The translations under genes and the position numbers were made by a program. A stretch of 27,269 nucleotides of DNA from a virus: positions 1-27,269 of the IMG/VR virus record IMGVR_UViG_3300020159_001461. One strand, 5' to 3'. Below the pieces are notes generated by a model. The model was not told the origin of the DNA and searched no databases. It saw only the letters and a program-made list of their open reading frames with translations. This document shows, in pieces, positions 1 to 7,117 of this stretch (position 1 is the stretch's first letter; each line of letters opens with the position of its first letter).

Positions 1-5
1 AAAAA

Positions 6-73
6 CTTTCAAAAATAGTTCAGAAAAGTGTGCTTTGTATCAGAAAATAGTTATAAATTTACCATGTAACAAA
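6..73 (+). promoter_or_regulatory. Cassette-1 promoter (upstream part cut off by window edge)
   Basis: This is the first of five copies of a promoter module. The upstream box reads CTTTCAAAAATAGTTCAG (8-25 region), the -7-like box TAAATTTAC is at 54-62, and ATGTAACAAA follows at 64-73. The gene starts at 86. The middle part TTTGTATCAGAAAATAG is shared with cassettes 2 and 5. The spacing from the TTC of AGTTC (19-21) to the -7 box is 32 nt, as in the other copies. The operator array expected 63-125 bp upstream of the -7 box would lie outside the window. The -7 box resembles the Bacteroidetes TAnnTTTG element with A in place of the last G. Promoter activity is inferred. Confidence 0.7.
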
Positions 74-85
74 CAAATAACGAAT

Positions 86-442
86 ATGACTATCAAAATC
101 AAAGTTATCAATCAAATCACCGGCCACGTAGAAATTGACTCTCAGATCGAAGTAGCTTCCACATGGGAAACTCTTTCTGAGAACCACAAAGTTTTCCGTG
201 AAGTGTTTCCAGACTGTCAAGTTAATTTCTCTGCCCTTGGCGATAACAGTTTCATCTTTTCTCCAGCACTTAATATGGAGCGTGACGAACAAGCTTATGA
301 TGAAGGTCGTATGACTTGGAAACAGTATTGCGATAAGTGGTACAAAGGCTGCCCCGCTATGTGTAATGAAGATGATGATCTTGCTACCCTCGAGCGTTAT
401 GCTGCTGAGGACTGGGCTTCACGTGATTCAATTTGTCACTAA
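86..442 (+). CDS. Hypothetical protein, first gene of cassette-1 operon
   Basis: 118 aa, not recognised. The frame is open upstream to 35, but ATG 86 is chosen because the promoter -7 box and conserved leader occupy 54-73 and the other cassettes place their first ATG at the same distance. The N-terminal half is strand-rich and the C-terminal part acidic. It aligns collinearly with the protein at 4968-5309: PDCQV (42-46) with PDCSV, NM (63-64) with NM, and MTWKQYCDKWYKG (76-88) with MTMDQFTKKWYGK. The two are therefore probably paralogues. All arginines are encoded by CGT, unlike most downstream genes which use AGA, suggesting adaptation for strong expression. Function unknown. Confidence 0.8.
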   Translation: MTIKIKVINQITGHVEIDSQIEVASTWETLSENHKVFREVFPDCQVNFSALGDNSFIFSPALNMERDEQAYDEGRMTWKQYCDKWYKGCPAMCNEDDDLATLERYAAEDWASRDSICH

Positions 443-458
443 TTAAAACAAATACAGT

Positions 459-530
459 ATGACACTCAACGCACCTGTTATTGTATACCCGAACTTCCCT
501 AAACAAATTCAAACAATATACTTAAACTAA
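459..530 (+). CDS. Possible 23-aa peptide
   Basis: A short frame, ATG 459 to TAA 528-530, between the genes at 86 and 536. It reads MTLNAPVIVYPNFPKQIQTI and three more residues. It fills almost the whole gap, begins with ATGAC like many genes here, and its stop lies 5 nt before the next ATG. At 23 codons it could be chance, and no family is recognised. Confidence 0.35.
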   Translation: MTLNAPVIVYPNFPKQIQTIYLN

Positions 531-535
531 AGGTT

Positions 536-901
536 ATGACACAGCAAGAAATTAAAGAGTTAGCTTCAGAAATTATCGGTGACGGCCAATTACCAAACAA
601 ATTTTTTGTAACAGAAAGTCCAAACATTTTGGTTACAGACGAATTTGGAGACAAAAACTATGAAACAATAGAAGGATATGGAGAAGAAGCTTCATACACA
701 TTCGGACCATTCGATACATACGAAGAAGCGTTAGCGGCTTACAATGAAGCTGATCTAGATATCTATGAAGGCGTAGGATCTGTCACAATAGAAGATCGTT
801 TGACTGGACAGATAAAAGAAAAAGTTCTTGAGAAGATTGTACGTACAGATTATTCCTATGTAGAGTATGATGATACTAAACTTTTTGGCTACACTAAATA
901 A
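536..901 (+). CDS. Hypothetical acidic protein
   Basis: 121 aa, strongly acidic, not recognised. It starts at ATG 536 directly after the AAAGGTT box that precedes many starts in this arm. A segment around residues 48-72 (GYGEEASYTFGPFDTYEEAL) resembles the aromatic 'GPFxTxEEAxxAxxE' pattern of small phage proteins that handle conserved sequence turns, but this is too weak for a name. It lies in the cassette-1 operon, 18 nt before the next gene. Confidence 0.75.
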   Translation: MTQQEIKELASEIIGDGQLPNKFFVTESPNILVTDEFGDKNYETIEGYGEEASYTFGPFDTYEEALAAYNEADLDIYEGVGSVTIEDRLTGQIKEKVLEKIVRTDYSYVEYDDTKLFGYTK

Positions 902-919
902 CAACTAAAACAAAAGGTT

Positions 920-1213
920 ATGACAAAGAAAAAAACAGTAAAGGCTCAGCTCATAGAACGCATGGTCGAACTTGGCAACCCAGGTATTACTTATACTGAG
1001 ATGATTAAAATGATATTAGACATAGTTAGACCTGGCCATAAGTATGATTGGCGTACTGATAGAGGGTTTTACGCAAGTAATTTTACAATGCCCAGGACTC
1101 CATGGTGGAATAAAAACATTGTTATAAAAGGTGGGTACATGGTAGATGGAGGTAAAGAGAATGTATTTAAGTACAACGATAGGTGGTTCGCATTCCCAGT
1201 TAAACAAAAGTAA
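920..1213 (+). CDS. Hypothetical basic protein
   Basis: 97 aa and basic, with an N-terminal helical region (KAQLIERMVELGNPGITYTE) followed by a tryptophan- and glycine-rich C-terminal half. The first 40 residues could form a winged-helix-like fold, given the helix-turn-helix spacing, but no clear DNA-binding signature is visible. The start is set by AACAAAAGGTT immediately before ATG. It is in the middle of the cassette-1 operon. Function unknown. Confidence 0.75.
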   Translation: MTKKKTVKAQLIERMVELGNPGITYTEMIKMILDIVRPGHKYDWRTDRGFYASNFTMPRTPWWNKNIVIKGGYMVDGGKENVFKYNDRWFAFPVKQK

Positions 1214-1228
1214 ATTAAAAAAAAGGTT

Positions 1229-1633
1229 ATGGCAACAAGAAGTTATATCGGAGTTAGAAATTCAGACGACACAGTTGATTATATCTATTGTCACTACGAT
1301 GGATACCCTTCAAATAATGGTAAGATACTTGTAGAGAACTACAATGATCCTACAAAAGTCAGCGAACTTTTAAGTCTAGGAGACTTGAGTGTATTGGCAC
1401 CTGCAATTGGTGAGAAGCATGACTTCAATGATAGAAGTGACAAGTATAGTAATTGGTGTTTGGCTTATGGTAGAGATCGTGGAGAACTTAATACTCAAAT
1501 GAAGACAGGACCGTTCAGTGAACTCATAAATGACGATGGCGTAGATTATGTATATGTCTTCTATTGTGGTATTTGGGAATGCTACGATACATACAATGAT
1601 GAGACCTTTGATCTTTATGCTCAAACTTTATAA
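1229..1633 (+). CDS. Conserved phage protein of unknown function (MATRSxIG family)
   Basis: 134 aa. The N-terminus MATRSYIGVRNSDDTVDYIY is followed by CHYDGYPSNNGKILVENY and LLSLGDLSVL. This pattern (ATRSxIG ... YCHxDGYPxxxGxxL ... LGDLSxL) recurs in a family of hypothetical proteins in many tailed phages, as I recall it. No catalytic motif is assigned. The C-terminus is aromatic and acidic (DYVYVFYCGIWECYDTYND). It starts after AAAAAAAAGGTT and is separated from its neighbours by 11-15 nt. Confidence 0.8.
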   Translation: MATRSYIGVRNSDDTVDYIYCHYDGYPSNNGKILVENYNDPTKVSELLSLGDLSVLAPAIGEKHDFNDRSDKYSNWCLAYGRDRGELNTQMKTGPFSELINDDGVDYVYVFYCGIWECYDTYNDETFDLYAQTL

Positions 1634-1644
1634 TCTAGACTAAT

Positions 1645-1911
1645 ATGAAATTCAAACCACAAGCTTATAAGACACTAAGTAATTCTCATGCTATGGAGAT
1701 CATGGTAGTAGATGCAGATGATTATACTATTGAGTCCGGCTTATTAGTACAATATAGATACACAGATGAAGGACCTAATGCTGAAATACATAGTTCAGAA
1801 GTATGTCAAGACTATGATGATGATCTTTACTTTAAAGAAGTTAAAGGTCCTGACAATTCTCAATCCTCAGTACACTATTTAAATGAATTCCTTAAAATTA
1901 CTATAATATGA
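1645..1911 (+). CDS. Hypothetical protein
   Basis: 88 aa, acidic, not recognised. No transmembrane segment or known motif is visible. Its stop codon overlaps the start of the following gene (ATATGA at 1907-1912), indicating translational coupling. Confidence 0.7.
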   Translation: MKFKPQAYKTLSNSHAMEIMVVDADDYTIESGLLVQYRYTDEGPNAEIHSSEVCQDYDDDLYFKEVKGPDNSQSSVHYLNEFLKITII

Positions 1912-2141
1912 AAAGTAACAATACAGTAGCTATTAGTAAGACTTGCTTTCCTAAAGATCAAATGTCTTATCCAGAGTGGGCAAGACACTTTAATGTAGGT
2001 AGTAATGTCCCATTAAGTTATGGTAGATCTACAAAGTCTGACTTAAATAAAGACTATGATTTTAATAAGCTATTCAAAGAACATAGTCAAAGTATCTTTA
2101 ACTTCTCTTGGATATTACAAAGGCTTAATATATTTGCTTAA
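1908..2141 (+). CDS. Hypothetical protein
   Basis: 77 aa, not recognised. The start overlaps the stop of the preceding gene by four bases. A short motif, SYPEWARHFNVGSNVPLSYGRS, near residues 20-41 is well ordered and suggests a small folded domain. The last codons contain TATATTTG (2129-2136), which may be the promoter of the next gene. Function unknown. Confidence 0.7.
   Translation: MKSNNTVAISKTCFPKDQMSYPEWARHFNVGSNVPLSYGRSTKSDLNKDYDFNKLFKEHSQSIFNFSWILQRLNIFA
2108..2136 (+). promoter_or_regulatory. Candidate host-type promoter before the metallopeptidase gene
   Basis: TTG at 2108-2110, 18 nt, then TATATTTG at 2129-2136 fits the Bacteroidetes sigma-factor pattern TTG-N(about 17-23)-TAnnTTTG. 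It lies inside the 3' end of the preceding gene, and the 2188 gene begins about 50 nt downstream. A second TAnnTTTG match, TAAATTTG, overlaps at 2139-2146. Confidence 0.4.
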
Positions 2142-2143
2142 AT

Positions 2144-2170
2144 TTGATCCTGATATTTATATTAGATCAA
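2144..2170 (+). repeat. Inverted repeat in the leader of the metallopeptidase gene
   Basis: TTGATC (2144-2149) and GATCAA (2165-2170) form perfect 6-bp arms around a 15-nt AT-rich centre, which can extend the stem imperfectly. There is no T-run, so it is not a terminator. It could be an operator or an RNA hairpin in the leader. Confidence 0.4.
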
Positions 2171-2187
2171 CAACTTAAGCATAGTTT

Positions 2188-2577
2188 ATGGAGGAAAGTA
2201 TTAAGTTAACGAAGAGGCATGTGAATAAGATATTTGATTGGTGTCTTAGTACCTATGGCAAATCAAAGTACAATAGAACCTTTCCAGATATTCAATTCAA
2301 GAAGCCAGACTATTCAAATAAAGACTGCGCTGGATTCTATGATGAAGTAGAACACTTTATATTTGTTAACAAAAATGATCATAGTACTCTACCTGACTTA
2401 GTCAATACTGTTATCCATGAATACACGCACTATAAACAAAATATGAAACACTATCAGGTTCTAGCTTTATATCTAGATCGTGATAAGCATCCTATGGAAA
2501 TAGAAGCAAATGAAGTAGCAGATAGAGACACAAAAAAATGTCTTAAAGAAGTATTCAATATTGATTCTTTTGAGTAA
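2188..2577 (+). CDS. Zinc metallopeptidase-like protein (HExxH)
   Basis: 129 aa. HEYTHYKQ at 77-84 is a classic HExxH zinc-binding, catalytic motif followed by a basic/polar stretch. About 23 residues later HPMEIEANEVADRD (101-114) supplies a likely third ligand from its acidic residues, the arrangement of small gluzincin-type phage and SprT/M78-like peptidases. The N-terminal 60 residues form the expected helix-then-sheet part. There is no signal peptide, so it acts in the cytoplasm. The substrate is unknown; a role in processing host or phage proteins is inference. It has its own candidate promoter and inverted-repeat leader. Confidence 0.75.
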   Translation: MEESIKLTKRHVNKIFDWCLSTYGKSKYNRTFPDIQFKKPDYSNKDCAGFYDEVEHFIFVNKNDHSTLPDLVNTVIHEYTHYKQNMKHYQVLALYLDRDKHPMEIEANEVADRDTKKCLKEVFNIDSFE

Positions 2578-2595
2578 ACCAAAATATTTATTAAC

Positions 2596-2808
2596 ATGTT
2601 GTATTATGACGTACTAGATGAAATATCTGAACTCTATGTACCGAATGAAATACATCCAGAACTACATATTAATTCTAGACAGGCTTGGATAGATACGGTG
2701 GCTATGATGATTGAATATGATTTAATAAGTACTAGTTACGCTAACCTCTGTAAGTGTGCAGAGATTTGGGAGATTATGTTGTACAAAAGGTATAGCGTAT
2801 TAAACTAA
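2596..2808 (+). CDS. Hypothetical protein
   Basis: 70 aa, predicted mostly helical (ARQAW-, MMIEY- and EIWEIM-type helices), not recognised. It starts after AAAATATTTATTAAC, an AT-rich leader without Shine-Dalgarno sequence. It lies between the metallopeptidase and the holin-like gene in the same transcription unit. Confidence 0.7.
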   Translation: MLYYDVLDEISELYVPNEIHPELHINSRQAWIDTVAMMIEYDLISTSYANLCKCAEIWEIMLYKRYSVLN

Positions 2809-2823
2809 ACTACTTAAATTATT

Positions 2824-3114
2824 ATGACTTTTTTACAAGTAGCTGAAACTGATTCAATACAAGAGTACTTACTTCAGTACGGCGTATTAGGACTATTAGC
2901 ATTCTTATTAGGATACTTTGCTTGGACTCAGTATCAAAGACTAGTAAAAAAGAATGACGATCTAGAAGCTAAAGTAGATAAGTTACAAGAAGAAATGATG
3001 ACGATCTTAATAGAAGAAAGAGACAGACTAGCTGAATTAATAAAAGAGAATACTCAAGCATTAGCAGACTTACAAAAGACAATATTCAAGTACATGATTA
3101 AAAATAGTGACTGA
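2824..3114 (+). CDS. Holin-like single-pass membrane protein with coiled coil
   Basis: 96 aa. A short polar N-terminus is followed by one hydrophobic segment at about 17-37 (LQYGVLGLLAFLLGYFAWTQ). The rest is a long charged coiled coil (about 40-90, heptads through KNDDLEAKVDKLQEEM). This layout matches small BhlA/UviB-type phage holins and related membrane-anchored coiled-coil proteins. A holin would form membrane lesions and release endolysin, but no endolysin gene is seen nearby, so a spanin-like or membrane-anchor role is also possible. Its stop overlaps the start of the next gene by one base (TGATG). Confidence 0.6.
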   Translation: MTFLQVAETDSIQEYLLQYGVLGLLAFLLGYFAWTQYQRLVKKNDDLEAKVDKLQEEMMTILIEERDRLAELIKENTQALADLQKTIFKYMIKNSD

Positions 3115-3437
3115 TGGATTATAAAAAACTTTCTTTATCAAAAATGAGTGATGCGCTAGTTAAAGCAATGGAAGCTAAAGAATATTTTGATAAGAAAGAA
3201 AAAAAGCCACAAGCGGATCCCTACATTAATAAAGTAAAAGTACTTAAAGAAACATTAGCAAAAGAATATAAGTCTATAGTATCTATAAATAGCGATAACA
3301 AATACATAGCATTAAAAGTTGGAGTAGTAGAGAAACATATAGACTACGTTAAAAAAATACAGAATAATAAGACTTTTGACACCTCGGATAGGCAAATAAT
3401 CGACCGCCTTTTGATCAAATATGGGGTGGATTCATAA
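3114..3437 (+). CDS. Hypothetical basic helical protein
   Basis: 107 aa, lysine-rich and helical, not recognised. It is translationally coupled to the holin-like gene by a TGATG overlap, so the two products may work together. It is the last gene of the cassette-1 unit; the palindromic control region of cassette 2 begins 2 nt after its stop. Confidence 0.7.
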   Translation: MDYKKLSLSKMSDALVKAMEAKEYFDKKEKKPQADPYINKVKVLKETLAKEYKSIVSINSDNKYIALKVGVVEKHIDYVKKIQNNKTFDTSDRQIIDRLLIKYGVDS

Positions 3438-3438
3438 C

Positions 3439-3544
3439 TGATTGATAATCAATCACTTAGGATTTGGCTAAAAATCCTTCAATCTGGGCTCGATTTTACT
3501 AAAGATTCTTCAATAAATCCTAGGTTTTGCTAAACCTGGCAAAA
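3439..3544. repeat. Operator array of cassette 2 (four dyads)
   Basis: The near-perfect 17-bp palindrome TGATTGATAATCAATCA (3439-3455) is followed by three phased sites: CTAAAAATCCTTCAA (3468-3482), CTAAAGATTCTTCAA (3499-3513) and the half-site CTAAACCTGGCAAAA (3530-3544). Site starts are exactly 31 bp apart, and the third lies 63 bp before the -7 box at 3593. Two local hairpins also exist, AGGATTT/AAATCCT (3459-3478) and AGGTTT/AAACCT (3522-3537). The same layout recurs in cassettes 3, 4 and 5. Binding by a dimeric regulator is inferred. Confidence 0.7.
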
Positions 3545-3549
3545 ACTTT

Positions 3550-3612
3550 TAAAATAGTTGACAAAATTGTGCTTTGTATCAGAAAAAGGGTGTAAATTTA
3601 CCATGTAACAAA
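3550..3612 (+). promoter_or_regulatory. Cassette-2 promoter
   Basis: The upstream box TTTTAAAATAGTTGAC has its TTG at 3558-3560. After 32 nt comes TAAATTTAC at 3593-3601, and ATGTAACAAA follows at 3603-3612. The gene ATG is at 3623. The middle segment GCTTTGTATCAGAAAAAGG repeats that of cassette 1; it also provides a TTG 16 nt before the -7 box. The constant geometry across five loci supports a promoter, although the spacing differs from the usual host TTG-N19-21-TAnnTTTG. Confidence 0.72.
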
Positions 3613-3622
3613 CAATAACGAT

Positions 3623-4048
3623 ATGAGCATCATCAATCTGACCGACATCCACATGACAAATTTCATCCAAGATCGCCCAGGACAATTTAGAGCGATCATC
3701 AAGGTTCAAGCAGGCTTCATGACAGTCGTTGGCGACTTAGGGATCCAGTGTAAATGGGAAAGCGGAGCTCGTTGGAAAAGAGCAATACATGTATTTAGAA
3801 GCTTCAAAGCTGGTGCACTTCAAACTATCGAGTTCAAAGCAGACGGCACAGAAACTTGGTTGCATGTGTTCGCTAAAGCCGGCAAAAAAGTTAAGTTGAT
3901 GGATGCCCAAATGTTCGAAGATATGGAAGTTGGAGATATTAATGACGGCAAGTATTGGTCTACTACCAACCTCTACAATCAGAAACAGTACGCTATGGTA
4001 AATTCTAAAACTTGGGCATCCAAGGTGTTTGTAAAGAACGCCGCCTAA
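3623..4048 (+). CDS. Hypothetical protein, first gene of cassette-2 operon
   Basis: 141 aa, slightly basic and strand-rich, not recognised. ATG 3623 lies 18 nt after the start of the conserved GTAAC leader, matching the other cassettes. The composition is richer in G and C than downstream genes, a trait shared with the other first genes, and fits a strongly expressed early protein. No signal peptide or membrane segment. Function unknown. Confidence 0.8.
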   Translation: MSIINLTDIHMTNFIQDRPGQFRAIIKVQAGFMTVVGDLGIQCKWESGARWKRAIHVFRSFKAGALQTIEFKADGTETWLHVFAKAGKKVKLMDAQMFEDMEVGDINDGKYWSTTNLYNQKQYAMVNSKTWASKVFVKNAA

Positions 4049-4089
4049 ATTTGCCTATTAATTTAATCAACTCACTCAAAATAAAAGTT

Positions 4090-4938
4090 ATGAATAAAAA
4101 TCAAATCATCCTGTCCGCGTTAGAGTCTCAATCAGAGTCAAAGACTATTGAAGTCGAAAATTATAGGAAGTCAGTATACGAACCTGCCCGCAAAGTATTA
4201 AACGAGGAAGTCTTACAATGGTTCAAAGATAACGTTTCTAGTCTTATTTTGAGCCTAGATATATCTACAGACCATATTAATATTCACGGTATGGATCGCA
4301 GAGGTTATGGTTCGTGCAATATATACTTCAACTATGTTGACTACAAGAGTAAAACTAAATACGCTAAAATGAGTTGGTACAGTTCTAGTGCTACTGTACA
4401 AGATAATAACACTTTGACTGATGTCCAGATCTTTGGTGCGGTTGCGGCCAATCTTGCAAACATAGAAGATAAGATGCTAGATACATGGTCTAATACTATT
4501 TGTGAAATAGAAAAAGGTATCTACGCTCACGAATCAAATTTAACCCAAATTAATTCAAGTATACAACAAATCAAGAATGAGATCAGACTCGAAGAGATCA
4601 GTAAGTATAAAGAGATAGGATTCGAATGTGAGTTTAATCCTGAATACTATTATAGTCATACAGACGATAAGATCTTAAAGAGTCCTCGAACTGTTTTAAT
4701 GAAGTACGGTAGAGGCAAATATGATTATGTACACGTAACGCACTATAAAATAGTAAGTAAGATCAAAGACACGTATATCTTAGAAGTCAAAGATCAAAAA
4801 TACACGTCACTCTCAAATGATCAAAAAATAACGATCAAAGAAAAGTACATGTCAGAATTTGTACAAGATGTATATAACTGGGAGACTCAAGGTTCTGCCA
4901 AGTCTAAAGCAAATGCAGAGAAATATCTTAATAAGTAA
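4090..4938 (+). CDS. Hypothetical protein with central coiled coil
   Basis: 282 aa. The frame is open from 4012, but ATG 4090 is chosen because the conserved initiation box CACTCAAAATAAAAGTTATG ends on it and the upstream extension overlaps the previous gene. Residues about 120-175 form a helical, heptad-like region (ANLANIEDKMLDTW through NSSIQQIKNEIRLEE). The N-terminal part is mixed and the C-terminal part has charged strands. It is one of the longer unknown proteins in the arm. No enzyme motif is recognised. Confidence 0.78.
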   Translation: MNKNQIILSALESQSESKTIEVENYRKSVYEPARKVLNEEVLQWFKDNVSSLILSLDISTDHINIHGMDRRGYGSCNIYFNYVDYKSKTKYAKMSWYSSSATVQDNNTLTDVQIFGAVAANLANIEDKMLDTWSNTICEIEKGIYAHESNLTQINSSIQQIKNEIRLEEISKYKEIGFECEFNPEYYYSHTDDKILKSPRTVLMKYGRGKYDYVHVTHYKIVSKIKDTYILEVKDQKYTSLSNDQKITIKEKYMSEFVQDVYNWETQGSAKSKANAEKYLNK

Positions 4939-4967
4939 TTTTATCTAACTAATTAAAACAAAAGGTT

Positions 4968-5309
4968 ATGTTGAAGACAACTAAATTAACATTAGTGCAT
5001 TGGTTCACTAAAGAAGAAACTGAGAAGACCATTACTCCAAAGGATCCTAGGGTTGCAGCCGAGATCCATCAAAGGAATAACCCTGACTGTAGTGTAACTT
5101 TAGAGTGGCATGAGGTGGGTGAGTATAGGTATGCATCTAAAAGACCGTACAATATGGACTTAGATCTTTTGAGTGTAGAAGATCCAGAAGATCCTATGAC
5201 TATGGACCAATTCACAAAGAAGTGGTATGGTAAACTCAGTAAGAATAAGATCAAGGAGATAGAAAAAGAATTAGAAACTGAATACAAAAATGATGAAGAT
5301 GAACAATAA
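4968..5309 (+). CDS. Hypothetical protein, paralogue of the 86-442 product
   Basis: 113 aa. PDCSV (39-43), NM (62-63) and MTMDQFTKKWYGK (77-89) line up in order and near-identical position with the protein encoded at 86-442, giving a small in-window family. The C-terminus is a charged helix (KNKIKEIEKELETEYKNDEDE). The start follows AACAAAAGGTT. Its 3' end overlaps the next gene by 20 nt. Function unknown. Confidence 0.78.
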   Translation: MLKTTKLTLVHWFTKEETEKTITPKDPRVAAEIHQRNNPDCSVTLEWHEVGEYRYASKRPYNMDLDLLSVEDPEDPMTMDQFTKKWYGKLSKNKIKEIEKELETEYKNDEDEQ

Positions 5310-5508
5310 TAAATACTGCAAAGTGTGTGGTGAGCTTATTCACCCCAAGAGAGTCGAGCTAGGATTTAGTACTTCATGTGTAAAACATTCTACTGCATCT
5401 AGATATACAGGAATAGTGGCAGCAGGATCTAAGAGTGACTTTGAAGTTCATATCATTAAGGATCCAGCCTTAGCGAAAGAACTTGTTGAACTCAGTAATA
5501 TTTATTAG
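5290..5508 (+). CDS. Small zinc-finger-like protein
   Basis: 72 aa. CKVCGELIHPKRVELGFSTS is followed by CVKH, giving C-x2-C-x17-C-x2-H (residues about 10-34), a likely zinc-binding knuckle. The pattern 'CxxCGxxIxxxRxxxGxxxxC' is reminiscent of the DksA/TraR zinc finger, but the last ligand is histidine and the coiled-coil part of DksA is missing. Starts at 5290, 5293 or 5299 are possible because ATG is repeated. It overlaps the preceding gene. A nucleic-acid or RNA-polymerase contact is only a guess. Confidence 0.65.
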   Translation: MMKMNNNKYCKVCGELIHPKRVELGFSTSCVKHSTASRYTGIVAAGSKSDFEVHIIKDPALAKELVELSNIY

Positions 5509-5523
5509 AAACAAACTTAGAAC

Positions 5524-5712
5524 ATGAATAGTAAATTAACTCTAAAGGAAAGAATAAAAGCACTTACTCCAGAAGAAAGAGAGCAACTTAAAGAATATAA
5601 AGACGCTTTAATAGAAATAAAAAAAGCGATTAAAGAATTACTATATAAGAAAGACTTAGGAGAAGAACTAGGAGGCAATCGTATGGACTTGTATCTTCAA
5701 ACTGAGGAATAA
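5524..5712 (+). CDS. Hypothetical helical protein
   Basis: 62 aa, rich in Lys and Glu and predicted as one long helix or coiled coil (TPEEREQLKEYKDALIEIKK). Not recognised. It lies 11 nt before the membrane-protein gene at 5724. Confidence 0.68.
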   Translation: MNSKLTLKERIKALTPEEREQLKEYKDALIEIKKAIKELLYKKDLGEELGGNRMDLYLQTEE

Positions 5713-5723
5713 AAACAAATCAA

Positions 5724-6074
5724 ATGGTTATAATTTTAAATTTAGTTTACGGTATTCTATACGGTATCATAGGACAAGTCTTATCGTTCATTCAATTACA
5801 AGCCGGAGTTAAATGGGGATGGACAGATAAATGGTATTGGGTGTTAATGTTATTAGGACTTCCTATTAGTTGGGCATTCATGAAGAGTGTGCAGAACTTT
5901 ATAGTGGCATTCAATGGAGAAACATGGCCGAGTAGACTATGTGGCTTTGGTATCGGAGTTGTTGTCTTTAGTATCCTTAGTTGGTTAATGTTTAGTGAAG
6001 GCTTAACAAATAAAACAATAGTGTGTCTTATTCTTGCACTAGGCATAATATTAGTTCAAGTACTTTGGAAATAG
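5724..6074 (+). CDS. Multi-pass membrane protein
   Basis: 116 aa with four hydrophobic segments at about 2-24, 37-55, 73-91 and 98-115. The loops contain W-rich (WGWTDKWYWV) and NGETWPSRLCGFGIG motifs. Similar small membrane proteins with a TWPxRLxGFxxG loop occur in other phages as unnamed families, from memory. A superinfection-exclusion or membrane-remodelling role is possible, but nothing in the sequence decides it. Confidence 0.72.
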   Translation: MVIILNLVYGILYGIIGQVLSFIQLQAGVKWGWTDKWYWVLMLLGLPISWAFMKSVQNFIVAFNGETWPSRLCGFGIGVVVFSILSWLMFSEGLTNKTIVCLILALGIILVQVLWK

Positions 6075-6120
6075 ATTTTATTTAGATTGACAATCGTATT
6101 AATTTTATCAAAACAAGGTT

Positions 6121-6861
6121 ATGTCAAAGACAATTTGTATAGGAGATCTTCATGGTAGGTCTGATTGGAAGTTAGCAGTTCATCAAGAGAATCCTGATCG
6201 TGTTATATTCATAGGCGATTATTTTGATAGCTTTACTATATCTGCTGTAGAACAGATAGACAACTTTAAGCAGATCATAAAGTATAAAGAAGATAATCCA
6301 CAAATTGAAGTCATTATGTTAATTGGCAATCATTGTCATCATTATTTCCCTGAAGTAGGATACACTGGAACAAGTGGATATCAATTTAAAGTGTCACCAT
6401 CTATAACACAAGTCATAGATGAGAACAGACATCACTTACAAATGGCTTATGGCTTTAATGATTATCTATTTACTCATGCTGGAGTAAGTCCTGTATTTAT
6501 GGATCAGGTATTCGGACCTGATGATTGGAGTATAGAGAGTGTAGTGGTTGATCTTAATGAGTTGTTTAGATATAAACCTAGAGCATTTGACTTCAATGGA
6601 TTAGAGTCAACCGGAGATAATGCAACTCAAACTCCTATATGGATTAGACCTAGATCATTAATGTCTTCAAACAAGAAGCATCCTAAAGGTCTAAAGAACA
6701 ACTACATACAAATTGTCGGCCACACCCAGATGAAGAGACTTGACTTAACAGGCTCAGATAAGTTTACAGGAGGCAGGTACTACTTCATAGATACAATGGA
6801 TACCTCAGGACAATACCTAGTCATTGAAGATGATAAAATGAGAACAGGTTCAGTAAGATAA
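6121..6861 (+). CDS. Calcineurin-like metallophosphoesterase
   Basis: 246 aa. The metallophosphatase signature is complete: GDLHG (8-12), GDYFD (32-36), GNH (69-71), THAG (118-121) and GHT (200-202), which supply the Asp, His and Asn ligands of a two-metal centre. The family includes protein phosphatases such as lambda phosphatase, nucleotidases and nucleases. The GDxHG...THAG...GHT arrangement is closest to the PPP-type serine/threonine phosphatase-like enzymes. The protein is cytoplasmic and the substrate is unknown. Roles in countering host signalling or in RNA-end or nucleotide metabolism are inference. The start follows AAAACAAGGTT. Confidence 0.92.
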   Translation: MSKTICIGDLHGRSDWKLAVHQENPDRVIFIGDYFDSFTISAVEQIDNFKQIIKYKEDNPQIEVIMLIGNHCHHYFPEVGYTGTSGYQFKVSPSITQVIDENRHHLQMAYGFNDYLFTHAGVSPVFMDQVFGPDDWSIESVVVDLNELFRYKPRAFDFNGLESTGDNATQTPIWIRPRSLMSSNKKHPKGLKNNYIQIVGHTQMKRLDLTGSDKFTGGRYYFIDTMDTSGQYLVIEDDKMRTGSVR

Positions 6862-6872
6862 AAACAACTAAT

Positions 6873-7106
6873 ATGAAAGCAATACTTGAATTTAATCTAC
6901 CTGATGATCAGACAGAATTTGATCTTGCTATTTCTAGTAATAAATTTTGGAATGTGTTATATGAACTCGATCAAGAGTTAAGAACAAAAACAAAATACGC
7001 ATCTGATGATTTACCTCAAGACAAGTATGATGCGTATCAAGAAGTTAGAAATTTGTTACGTGAATTGATGTCTGAAAATAATATAAGTTTTGATATAGTA
7101 AAATAA
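6873..7106 (+). CDS. Conserved small phage protein, unknown function
   Basis: 77 aa, acidic. The pattern MKAILEFNLPDDQTEFDLAI followed by KFWNVLYELDQELRTKTKYA recurs in small hypothetical proteins of many tailed phages, as I remember them. No catalytic residues are assigned. It lies 11 nt after the phosphoesterase gene and is probably cotranscribed with it. Confidence 0.75.
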   Translation: MKAILEFNLPDDQTEFDLAISSNKFWNVLYELDQELRTKTKYASDDLPQDKYDAYQEVRNLLRELMSENNISFDIVK

Positions 7107-7117
7107 AAATAAAGAAT

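Noticed and set aside
2154-2161. TATTTATA (TATAAATA on the - strand) as a T4-type late promoter
   Set aside because: It is in the rightward region with no leftward gene downstream, and related GATATTTAT motifs (2152, 17318, 20440) are easily expected in AT-rich DNA.
3459-3537. Hairpins AGGATTT/AAATCCT and AGGTTT/AAACCT as terminators of the cassette-1 operon
   Set aside because: Neither is followed by a T-run and other cassettes lack the same hairpins; they may be a side effect of the dyads.
3468-3544. Three regularly spaced repeats taken for a CRISPR array
   Set aside because: Repeats are only 15 bp, diverged and dyad-symmetric, with 16-bp gaps that are partly conserved between cassettes; there are only three, always at a fixed place before a promoter.
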